Source: Candidatus Paraluminiphilus aquimaris (GTDB lineage: Bacteria > Pseudomonadota > Gammaproteobacteria > Pseudomonadales > Halieaceae). Taken from it: DNA of 64,000 nucleotides. Each line of letters starts with the position of its first letter. The first letter of the stretch is position 1. The stretch is taken from NCBI RefSeq assembly GCF_026230195.1, contig NZ_CP036501.1:1984001-2048000 (forward strand), written 5' to 3'. Shown here piece by piece: positions 45,370-52,821 of the stretch. The notes beneath the pieces were generated by a model, which did no database searches, was not told the origin of the DNA, and saw nothing but the letters and a program-made list of their open reading frames with translations. Both the position numbers and the translations under genes were made by a program.

Positions 45370-46020
45370 ATGCTGTTATCACATCGAAAGAAATTCTTAT
45401 TTATCCACATAGCTAAGACCGGTGGGACCAGCGTCCGCTCAGCACTGCAGAAGTATCGATGGCGCGACCCCTACTATGCGCCGATTTGGCTCGCAAGTAA
45501 GCTAAGCGGAATGGCAAACCACGAACTGGCGATCAAGTTGCCTCGGCACTCAAAGGCCATTGCGGCCAAAGAAATGCTTCCCCGCGAGTTCTATGAGTCG
45601 CTGTTTAAGTTTGCGTTTGTTCGCAACCCCTGGGACTTACAAGTCAGCTCTTACCATCACATTCGGCGTGAGCGACCTCAGCTTATGAGGCCGAACGAGA
45701 GCTTTGCTGAATTTCTCTACCGCAAATTTGATCCCGATCGCGAGTGGCAGTATCACCTCGATACGTCGATAACGCCGCAGTCGAATTATCTGGTGGACCT
45801 AAACGGCGACTTGATTGTCGATTTTATTGGGCACTATGAAACGCTTCAGCAGGACTTTGACCATTGCTGCAAGACCATTGGCATTCCTAGGATAGAACTT
45901 CCCCACAAGCGCAAAGCAGGCGATCGCCTTGCTTACCGTGAGTACTACACGCCGGAGACACAAGCGCTTATAGAAAAGGTGTTTGCCCGTGATATCGAAC
46001 TATTGGGGTACAGTTTTTAA
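45370..46020 (+). CDS. Sulfotransferase family 2-like protein
   Basis: Probable carbohydrate sulfotransferase of 216 residues. The PAPS 5'-phosphate loop IHIAKTGGTSVR and the 3'-phosphate motif FVRNPWDLQVSSY are visible. I use ATG 45370; GTG 45355 is an alternative, and neither has a strong ribosome-binding site. It sits between the LPS ligase (divergent) and gmhB (convergent), so sulfation of LPS or exopolysaccharide is the natural hypothesis. Confidence 0.83.
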   Translation: MLLSHRKKFLFIHIAKTGGTSVRSALQKYRWRDPYYAPIWLASKLSGMANHELAIKLPRHSKAIAAKEMLPREFYESLFKFAFVRNPWDLQVSSYHHIRRERPQLMRPNESFAEFLYRKFDPDREWQYHLDTSITPQSNYLVDLNGDLIVDFIGHYETLQQDFDHCCKTIGIPRIELPHKRKAGDRLAYREYYTPETQALIEKVFARDIELLGYSF

Positions 46021-46077
46021 CCGCTATGCTATTGCACTCTCACAGAGCAGTGAGGCGATCGACAGATACTTCCTTTA

Positions 46078-46620
46078 CTACTTAAGGCCCGCCCGCACCA
46101 TCTCTGCCGCCTGAAGAAGCCCCGCTGCCTTGGTAGCGCCGTCATGCGCAGCACCGCTTGTCACGTGGAAACGATATGGTACTGCGGCGCGCTGGGCGGC
46201 AACCATATCCGACACCTTGTCCCCAACCATAATGGATCGGGACAGATCGAGGTCGTGTTCCTGAGCCGCCAAGAGCAACATGCCGGGTTCGGGCTTTCGC
46301 AAAACCGACTCAACCCGATAAGGCTCACTTTCTGCATCGGCTAAGTAGGGGCAGTAGTAGACCGCCGATAGATCAACGCCTCTGCTCGACAGATCCTCTT
46401 TCATCGATTGCGTGAGCCTGAGGAAGTCTTCCTCAGTGTAGTACCCTCTCGCAATACCCGACTGATTCGTAACAACTACGAGCTTAAAACCTAAGTTCTG
46501 CAGCAAAATTAAGCCGTCGATTGCATCCGGCAGGTATTCAAAATCCTCCCAGCATCCAACGTAACCGGAGTCCACGTTGATAACTCCATCCCTATCGAGA
46601 AAGGCTGCCGGCGTAGCCAT
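46078..46620 (-). CDS. gmhB: D-glycero-beta-D-manno-heptose 1,7-bisphosphate 7-phosphatase
   Basis: HAD phosphatase removing the 7-phosphate in ADP-heptose synthesis. It has 180 residues with the nucleophile motif FLDRDGVIN (Asp9, Asp11), TNQSGIARGYY and RKPEPGML. Typical GmhB has a zinc loop of Cys/His residues before RKP; here only one Cys is seen (YYCPYLADAESEPY...), so the zinc site seems lost. The position 2 bp after gmhA supports the call. Confidence 0.93.
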   Translation of the reverse strand: MATPAAFLDRDGVINVDSGYVGCWEDFEYLPDAIDGLILLQNLGFKLVVVTNQSGIARGYYTEEDFLRLTQSMKEDLSSRGVDLSAVYYCPYLADAESEPYRVESVLRKPEPGMLLLAAQEHDLDLSRSIMVGDKVSDMVAAQRAAVPYRFHVTSGAAHDGATKAAGLLQAAEMVRAGLK

Positions 46621-46622
46621 GA

Positions 46623-47198
46623 CTAGACGTCGTCGAGCTCAAGACGATGTTCGATCAGGGCGCACAGTAAATGTCCCACCACAATGTGCATTTCTTGTAT
46701 GCGCGCAGTGACGTCAGAGGGCACAACAAGCGACAGATCAGCCACACGGTGAAGCTCACCGCCCGATTTACCCGACAAACCAATCGCCAGTACCCCGCTC
46801 TTCTGCGCTGACTCCACCGCATTGAGAATATTCATTGAATTCCCGGAAGTAGAGATCGCAAGTAAGACGTCTCCCGGCTGAGCAAGGCCCTCCACCTGCC
46901 GACTGAAAACATGGTCGTACCCGTAGTCATTACCAATAGCCGTGAGCGCCGAAGTGTCAGTCGTCAGGGCAATGGCCGGAAGCGAGCGCCGATCTGAAAC
47001 GAAACGCCCGATCAACTCAGCGGCTATGTGCTGTGCGTCCGCCGCAGAACCCCCGTTGCCGCAAAGATAAATGCGTTTACCTGCGCGCAACGCTTCAGCA
47101 CAGATCTCACCCGCTTGAGCAATATCATCCTCTAGCACACTCATGGCCTGAGCGACCGAAATGTGTTCTTCTAATGTACTGCGGACTATATGCTGCAC
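46623..47198 (-). CDS. gmhA: Phosphoheptose isomerase GmhA
   Basis: Converts sedoheptulose 7-phosphate to D-glycero-D-manno-heptose 7-phosphate, the first step of ADP-heptose synthesis. It has 191 residues with one SIS domain (GNGGSAADAQHIAAELIGRF, LLAISTSGNS). DiaA-like proteins are close relatives; the adjacent gmhB supports GmhA. Confidence 0.92.
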   Translation of the reverse strand: MQHIVRSTLEEHISVAQAMSVLEDDIAQAGEICAEALRAGKRIYLCGNGGSAADAQHIAAELIGRFVSDRRSLPAIALTTDTSALTAIGNDYGYDHVFSRQVEGLAQPGDVLLAISTSGNSMNILNAVESAQKSGVLAIGLSGKSGGELHRVADLSLVVPSDVTARIQEMHIVVGHLLCALIEHRLELDDV

Positions 47199-47354
47199 CG
47201 CGCCCCCTCTTTTCCCTGCTTCAAATTATCCATTTAACTCAGCGACACTTTTTACTCGGGCCAATGCATGCAGAACGCGCCGATAAGCTCCCTGTCGATA
47301 TGTGAAGTTTACAGTACTGGCGCAAAACCATTTTAGATTTGGCGCGCGAATCGT

Positions 47355-47453
47355 CTAATTATCTCGTTTCTCAAAACGCTCAGAGCGCTTTTCACCGAGA
47401 CGTTTATACGCAACCGGTACGCACAAGATAGCAATTATCAGCAGTGTCCACAT
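47355..47453 (-). CDS. Small single-pass membrane peptide (32 residues)
   Basis: A short reading frame starting 5 bp after the YbjQ-like stop codon: MWTLLIIAILCVPVAYKRLG followed by a charged tail. A hydrophobic helix (2-15) with a Lys/Arg-rich end predicts an N-out or N-in single-pass membrane peptide. AGGAG overlaps the end of the preceding gene about 11 bp upstream of the ATG. Similar small peptides are easily missed; support is the good start context and the one-helix topology. Confidence 0.5.
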   Translation of the reverse strand: MWTLLIIAILCVPVAYKRLGEKRSERFEKRDN

Positions 47454-47458
47454 AGCCT

Positions 47459-47791
47459 CTAGTCTCCTGAGGGGCCCACGGCGGTGCCCCAGGCAACCAT
47501 CTCTGAGACGCCTTGAGTGATCATGGACGAGGCAAAGCGAACGCCCACGACCATCGTTGCATTCAATTGGGCCGCATCCTCTTGCATACGATAAATGGCT
47601 TCCTCTCGCGCATCAGCCATCAGCTGGGTGTAGGACTTCACCTCTCCTCCCACCACATTTTTAATAACCGCAGTGATGTCACGAGTGATATTACGGGATC
47701 GAGCCGTGCTTCCTCGCACGAGACCAAGCGGCTCCATTCCGGCGGGAATGCTTTCAATACTAAGAAGCTTAATGGTTTTAGGGTCTGTCAT
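47459..47791 (-). CDS. YbjQ family protein (UPF0145)
   Basis: Small cytosolic protein of 110 residues of the YbjQ/UPF0145 (heavy-metal-binding-like) family. The characteristic LGLVRGSTARSRNI and REEAIYRMQEDAAQLNAT segments with a late VGVRF strand fit. The pentamer-forming fold is known from structural genomics; the role is unclear. It is followed by the small membrane peptide, probably in one transcript. Confidence 0.85.
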   Translation of the reverse strand: MTDPKTIKLLSIESIPAGMEPLGLVRGSTARSRNITRDITAVIKNVVGGEVKSYTQLMADAREEAIYRMQEDAAQLNATMVVGVRFASSMITQGVSEMVAWGTAVGPSGD

Positions 47792-47804
47792 TACTCAGTG
47801 AACT

Positions 47805-48311
47805 CTATTTTGAAGTGGGTGGGTAGGCTGCAATACACTCAACCTCGAGGGCCGCTCCCAGCGCTAGGCCGTTTGCCCCTAAGGCAGATCTCGCAGGATA
47901 AGGCCGAGAAAAATAGCTTGTGTATACCTTGTTGAAGTCGCCCCACTGGGCAACATCGGCAAGAAATACGGTGCACTTAACCACATCGCTCATCTGTAAG
48001 CCCCGGCGGTGGATAATGTCTCTGATATTACGCATGACTTGGTGAGATTCGGGTCCGATACCCCCATCGACCAGAGCGCCCGATTGATCGGTACCTACTT
48101 GACCCGAGACAAACAGTAAGTCGTTTACGCGGACCGCCTGCGAAAACGGAAGACTTTGGTCCGCATCGGGACCGTCATTGAAAAATACTGTTTGTGCATG
48201 ACTTACGGACGCAAGACCAGAGAAGACAAGGAAAAAAACGACTCGACAAGGCCTTTTTTGGCGGTTTTCTGAACCAATTGACGGCTTCAGCAAACTAAAT
48301 CCTGCTAACAT
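47805..48311 (-). CDS. Exported RidA-family protein
   Basis: RidA/YjgF-like protein of 168 residues from ATG 48311. RidA is normally a 130-residue cytosolic imine deaminase. This one has an N-terminal extension with a hydrophobic export segment (RVVFFLVFSGLASVSHA), then FFNDGPDADQSLPFSQAV, LLFVSGQVGTDQSG, and ALEVECIAAYP with the usual end. The catalytic Arg of RidA (in the YPARSALG loop, P-A-R) is present. Start 48335 is an alternative. Periplasmic location is inferred. Confidence 0.82.
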   Translation of the reverse strand: MLAGFSLLKPSIGSENRQKRPCRVVFFLVFSGLASVSHAQTVFFNDGPDADQSLPFSQAVRVNDLLFVSGQVGTDQSGALVDGGIGPESHQVMRNIRDIIHRRGLQMSDVVKCTVFLADVAQWGDFNKVYTSYFSRPYPARSALGANGLALGAALEVECIAAYPPTSK

Positions 48312-48333
48312 CGCGCTCCGCACAGAGGTAATC

Positions 48334-48954
48334 ATGTCGCTAGATCTCATCCTTTTATTCATCCCCACCATTGCTGCGGTGTCACTGACACCGGGCCTGT
48401 GTATGACATTAGCATTTACACTCGGTCTTTCAATAGGCTACCGGCGAACCCTCTGGATGATGTGGGGTGAAATGGTCGGAGTCGCAACCGTTTTTATTTC
48501 AACGTTTTGGGGTTTAGGCTGGCTGCTATCCAGAGATCCCCTCTATTTCAAGCTCTTTTCGCTCATCGGCGGAGCGTATTTGTTATACCTTTCGTTGATG
48601 CTTGTCAGACAGCCACCAGAAAAACTCGTGGCAAAGCAGCTGGGCGACACCAGCGCGGCGTCGTTGGCCGGGCTGGGCTTTATTACCGCTATCAGCAATC
48701 CAAAAGGCTGGGCATTTTTGATCGCTTTACTGCCGGGATTTGTCGTAACTGAGTCGCCTCTGGCCCCCCAATTCACGATCATGCTTCTCATTATGCTCTC
48801 TACCGAGTTTCTGTCGATGACACTGTATGCGACAGGCGGTCAATGGTTGGCAACCCGGCTTAGTAATGACTCAGGCCTACTGAGTGTTAACAGAATCGCT
48901 GCTGGCATGCTTGCTTTGGCTGCAGTTTGGGTCCTATCTGGCGTCCTGAATTAG
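48334..48954 (+). CDS. LysE/RhtB family exporter
   Basis: Six-helix amino-acid or homoserine exporter of 206 residues. The N-terminus has SLTPGLCMTLAFTLGLSIGYRR, the LysE family signature, followed by hydrophobic helices through the length. It diverges from the RidA gene; RidA-family proteins deal with reactive amino-acid intermediates, so the two may be linked. Substrate unknown. Confidence 0.88.
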   Translation: MSLDLILLFIPTIAAVSLTPGLCMTLAFTLGLSIGYRRTLWMMWGEMVGVATVFISTFWGLGWLLSRDPLYFKLFSLIGGAYLLYLSLMLVRQPPEKLVAKQLGDTSAASLAGLGFITAISNPKGWAFLIALLPGFVVTESPLAPQFTIMLLIMLSTEFLSMTLYATGGQWLATRLSNDSGLLSVNRIAAGMLALAAVWVLSGVLN

Positions 48955-49877
48955 CTGGCGCCCTGCGGATGATCAGCGATAAATTCCTGAATGAAATTCA
49001 CGAGCTGCTGGGGAATATCCTCCTGACAAAAGTGCCCTACCCCCTCGACTTTTATTACGCGACGATCCGGAAAAAGTCCTTTGAAATCGGAGATCGCGTG
49101 GTCCTGAGCAATGCCGTAGTCTTTATCGCCAGAAATCAAGATGGCGGGCTTCGCTTTTAAGGCGTCGATATCGCCGGTTTCCATGGTTTCAAAGACAAAG
49201 GGTAAAAACCGACCGTAGTGGACATCGAGCGGGAAGTTAATCCCGCCAATACACGACTCTCTATCGGGAAAAGGGGCTGAATAGGCGCGAATCCATGTAT
49301 CGTCGACAGCGGCAGAATTCTGAAAGCCAATGATCTTCATCACCGATAGGATCGTGCTACCGAGTTCGCCAAGAATACCGTTAAGTGTCCCCGCCTCTTC
49401 GTGTTTAGCAATCCATTCAAACCAAGGCGTTCTTCCTGCCGCCGCCTTCCCCCCGCCATAACCAAGTACCGTATTAGCCATAAATAATCGGCTCACTCGA
49501 CTGGGATTTCGTGCTGTGAAAGCGCCGGCTATTGGACCGCCCCAATCCTGACAGACAATTGTAAGGTCTTGTAAGTCGAGGTCTTCGACAAAGCGCTCTA
49601 AGTTTTCAACATGGGTCTGAAGTGTGTAGACGCGATCTTGTGGCGTCTCTGACTTACCAAAGCCCATATGGTCTGGCACTACGACTCGATAGTTCTCGGA
49701 CAGCGGACCGATCATCTTGCGATAAAGATACCCCCAAGTCGGCTCGCCATGGAGGCATAGGATAGTTTCTGCGCCCCTTGGCCCTTCGTCAACATAGTGC
49801 TGTTTAAAACCAGATGCTGAGGTAAAGCGCGGGCGGAAGGGCCATGTGCCGTCGAATGTTTCATTCGCATCAATCAT
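48951..49877 (-). CDS. Haloalkane dehalogenase (HLD-I/DhlA-like)
   Basis: Alpha/beta hydrolase of 308 residues from ATG 49877. The oxyanion loop HGEPTWGYLYRKM closely resembles DhlA (HGEPTWSYLYRKM). The nucleophile elbow CQDWGG gives Asp111, followed by halide-stabilising Trp112; Glu45 matches the DhlA halide-side acid. His282 (GVGHF) and Asp251/253 (SGDKD) complete the triad. A role in organohalogen turnover is inferred from motifs; some family members are promiscuous hydrolases. Its end overlaps lysE by 4 bp. Confidence 0.88.
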   Translation of the reverse strand: MIDANETFDGTWPFRPRFTSASGFKQHYVDEGPRGAETILCLHGEPTWGYLYRKMIGPLSENYRVVVPDHMGFGKSETPQDRVYTLQTHVENLERFVEDLDLQDLTIVCQDWGGPIAGAFTARNPSRVSRLFMANTVLGYGGGKAAAGRTPWFEWIAKHEEAGTLNGILGELGSTILSVMKIIGFQNSAAVDDTWIRAYSAPFPDRESCIGGINFPLDVHYGRFLPFVFETMETGDIDALKAKPAILISGDKDYGIAQDHAISDFKGLFPDRRVIKVEGVGHFCQEDIPQQLVNFIQEFIADHPQGAS

Positions 49878-49937
49878 CAAAAAGTCATCCAAAAATGATA
49901 GCGTTGTACGAAGACTACAATCTAAGCCGAGATAAGT

Positions 49938-50963
49938 GTGCAAAGCGATTCAAATTTAGCTCTGAGTTCTCGTCTCTCGATCGGGGATTACATTCCTCAT
50001 GCGTTGATCGAGACAACTGAGCAACGCCTTGATATTCAGAGCAAAGCTGGCGAGCCTAATATTTTTGTGGTTCTGAGCGAGGCGCACGGCGCCCTTGCAC
50101 CTCAGGCACTAGGGCTCGCTTTTCCGTATCGTCATTTTGTGCTCACCGAAACAGCATCGGATTCGACCCAACATAAGCGTGTTTTTTCAAGTGCGGCTCT
50201 CTGCCGTCTCTTCCTGCACCCCTTAGTCCCGATCAGTGCTTTTGTCACCGACGCGAATCTCAAAATTGTTGACTACGTGGACGCTCAAAACCTTAACGAG
50301 TTGCAGGCCGAGTTGACAGAGATTCGGGTACCTACCCTCAACCTGCCTGCGCCGGTACTGGTTATTCCAAATGCGATCGACGAAGCGCTAGCAGAAGATC
50401 TCATGCGCTACGTCGACAACCACCAGGAGGCTGGCTTCGTTGCCGATCAGGACTTCAAGCGACGGTTACACATTCACCCAGATAGGGACCTTGAATATCG
50501 ATTAGACGACAAGCTATGCAAGTCGGTTTTACCTGAGATTGAAAAAGTTTTTTATTCAGAAATCACGCACAGAGAAACGTACAAAATCTGCCGCTATGAT
50601 GGCGCAAACAGCGGGAAGTTTGGAAAGCACCGGGACACAATTGCGCCACATCTGCATCGGCGGTATGCCATCACACTGGTGCTTAACGATGACTATGAAG
50701 GAGGTGGAATCGCCTTCCCTGAGTACAACTCAGACGTACTTTCGGTGCCAAAGTACGGAGCTGTAGTGTTCCCCGGTGCTTTGTTTCATCAAGTTGACGA
50801 GATCGCCTCTGGCAGCCGATACGTCATCATTAGTTTTTTCTTCGGAGAGGCAGAAGCGGCAGTAAAGGAAGACAGCGAACGATACCGGTTTACCGTTAAA
50901 CGACGTGTTGAGGGTTTGACACTGACCTCGTTAATGCCCAATCAGTCAAAGCCCGCCCCGTAG
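49938..50963 (+). CDS. 2-oxoglutarate/Fe(II) oxygenase, prolyl-4-hydroxylase-like, with thioredoxin-like N-domain
   Basis: Two-domain protein of 341 residues starting at GTG 49938. The N-terminal part (about 10-130) resembles the redoxin-like domain fused to some bacterial 2OG oxygenases; it has no CxxC. The C-terminal part (about 140-305) is a P4Hc-type double-stranded beta helix: metal triad His231-x-Asp233 and His284, and Arg294 for the 2OG carboxylate (KHRDT, LFHQV, SGSRYV). The substrate is unknown. It converges with the FkbM-GT60 gene, and the pairing is discussed as a finding. The haloalkane dehalogenase diverges from it across 60 bp. Confidence 0.86.
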   Translation: MQSDSNLALSSRLSIGDYIPHALIETTEQRLDIQSKAGEPNIFVVLSEAHGALAPQALGLAFPYRHFVLTETASDSTQHKRVFSSAALCRLFLHPLVPISAFVTDANLKIVDYVDAQNLNELQAELTEIRVPTLNLPAPVLVIPNAIDEALAEDLMRYVDNHQEAGFVADQDFKRRLHIHPDRDLEYRLDDKLCKSVLPEIEKVFYSEITHRETYKICRYDGANSGKFGKHRDTIAPHLHRRYAITLVLNDDYEGGGIAFPEYNSDVLSVPKYGAVVFPGALFHQVDEIASGSRYVIISFFFGEAEAAVKEDSERYRFTVKRRVEGLTLTSLMPNQSKPAP

Positions 50964-51075
50964 CTCACTTTACCTCTTGCAACTTAGCTTCGTGTGGGCC
51001 TCCCAGGAGGCTTCCTCGAGTCAGATCCGCTGATGGCTGTCAGCACTTGGGCTTTATTGACGAGGACTTGCGGAG

Positions 51076-52779
51076 CTATTCGTCGCGGTACAGATAGTTC
51101 GGGAAGGTCTCCTTCAGCTGATCGTGAATGCCTGCATAGCGGTAGTAATCCAGAAGCGTACGTTCATCACCAAGACCATACCGCTGGATGCACTCTGCCA
51201 AGGAATCTTGGTATACCAAATCCACCTGCTCTCGCGTATCTAAGCCCAAGAGGAACTTTGCTTTCGACCAAGAAGCTTGTGGCCAGCCAGCGCGATTTGA
51301 GTTGCTGATGCGCTTGACCTCGTCGGGAATACGATCGCGCGAGCCCTCATAATCAGTCGCCAGGGCGTGGCGTGTCGGACAGAAGATGTCGTAGCCATGG
51401 GTCCACAATCTAACGGCATAAAGCACCTGTTCTTCGGCATGCAGACCAAAATCGAGTTCTGGGTCATAGGGAAAAAGACGACGAACCTCGCCACTCATGA
51501 AAAGCATCGCTGCACTGATTCCAAGCGATGCGATGGGTGTCTCAGGAAGCGTTACCAATGCGCCATGACTTTTAATCGAGTCGACGTCGATGTGACGATA
51601 CCGATTTACATGGCCAATTCGGTCAAGATGCTCAGGGGACTCCATATTGATGATATTCACCGGATAGTGGGAGAGAACAGCTTTGCCATTAAGACAGGAC
51701 GCTTTGGCGAGCTCTGCAATCAAAATATCATCCCACCCTCGGAAAAAGCGCGAGTGGCAATCAATTTGCAAAAAGAAATCGGCATCAAGCATAAGCTTCT
51801 CACAACGCGCTCGAGCATAGATCGGCCCTTTTGCCTCACTCACGTCAATTCGATCAACTGATACTTGCGGGAGAGCGTCTAATGCATCAAAGGCCCTATC
51901 AGTCGGCTGTGCCTGCAGACAAATACCAACCGTTACTCGGTCGGGGTTAACCGCATTTTCAAGGCAGCTTTTAACGGTATCGACGACATCCGGGTCGGAA
52001 AAGCAAGCAATTGACACGAAGATTTTTTCGGCCGATGCCGAGCTTGTTTCGCTTGCTTGAAGAACCTCGGGGGTTAACTCCACCAGATCAGTCAGTACGT
52101 GTGGCGCGGATTCAGTACGGTGATGCCCGACAACATTCGGCCCATGGCGGTATAAACGGTAGCCCAATACGTTCACTGAAAACGAGAGAATTTCTTCTTT
52201 AAATTCAGGCCGGTTGTACTCGAAGTAAAGAAAAGGACGAGTACGCTCAATCGTTGCAACAGCACCCTTTAGAACCTGTAGCTCCATGCCCTCGACGTCA
52301 ATTTTAATCAGGTGACATTGAGGAGGCGCGATGGCATCGAGCGAGATGATATCCCCCTCTTCCTTGAACGTATCAAACGACAACGAATAGCCACCAAAGT
52401 TGTTTGGACGTTCATAATTGGGGACTGGCACCTCGACCCTACCTTGCTTATCACCCACCGCTAACCGGTAGGGCCAAACGTTTTGATGCCGCCCCAACAG
52501 AGCGTTCGCGCACAATATTTGAAACAAGAAGCGCTGAGGCTCAAAGGCAAGCACACGACCCTTGACACCCACGCAGCGAGAAAAGAATAACGTGTGGTTA
52601 CCTACATTTGCCCCAACATCGACAACCGTGTCGGACTCAGATAGTAATTCACCCAGGAGCGCTTTTTCGTCAGCGGCATAATCGCCTGTCGCGCGAAGAC
52701 TTTCGCAGATAACAGTATCCGTCTCGAGAAGATACATGGGGCCGTTTACAGTCTCGTGAAGCCTTACAAGCTCGTTCAT
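51076..52779 (-). CDS. FkbM methyltransferase-GT60 (Skp1 GlcNAc-transferase-like) fusion
   Basis: Fused protein of 567 residues from ATG 52779; TTG 52791 would add four. My residue numbers count from that TTG. The N-terminal half (about 50-200) is a FkbM SAM-dependent methyltransferase: VVDVGANVGNHT at 56-67, AFEPQ at 82-86 and KIDVEGMELQVLKGA at 163-177. The C-terminal half (257-525) matches the GlcNAc domain of GT60: IFVSIACFSDPDVVDTV at 257-273, SEAKGPIYARAR at 318-329, FLQIDCHSRFFRGWD at 340-354 with a DxH-type metal site, and HAEEQVLYAVRLWTHGY at 451-467. In eukaryotes GT60 adds GlcNAc to hydroxyproline of Skp1. No signal peptide, so it is probably cytosolic. Confidence 0.86.
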   Translation of the reverse strand: MNELVRLHETVNGPMYLLETDTVICESLRATGDYAADEKALLGELLSESDTVVDVGANVGNHTLFFSRCVGVKGRVLAFEPQRFLFQILCANALLGRHQNVWPYRLAVGDKQGRVEVPVPNYERPNNFGGYSLSFDTFKEEGDIISLDAIAPPQCHLIKIDVEGMELQVLKGAVATIERTRPFLYFEYNRPEFKEEILSFSVNVLGYRLYRHGPNVVGHHRTESAPHVLTDLVELTPEVLQASETSSASAEKIFVSIACFSDPDVVDTVKSCLENAVNPDRVTVGICLQAQPTDRAFDALDALPQVSVDRIDVSEAKGPIYARARCEKLMLDADFFLQIDCHSRFFRGWDDILIAELAKASCLNGKAVLSHYPVNIINMESPEHLDRIGHVNRYRHIDVDSIKSHGALVTLPETPIASLGISAAMLFMSGEVRRLFPYDPELDFGLHAEEQVLYAVRLWTHGYDIFCPTRHALATDYEGSRDRIPDEVKRISNSNRAGWPQASWSKAKFLLGLDTREQVDLVYQDSLAECIQRYGLGDERTLLDYYRYAGIHDQLKETFPNYLYRDE

Positions 52780-52821
52780 TTCAGAGTTCAATCCTTAAGG
52801 TCCTTTGAACGGATTCAAGGG

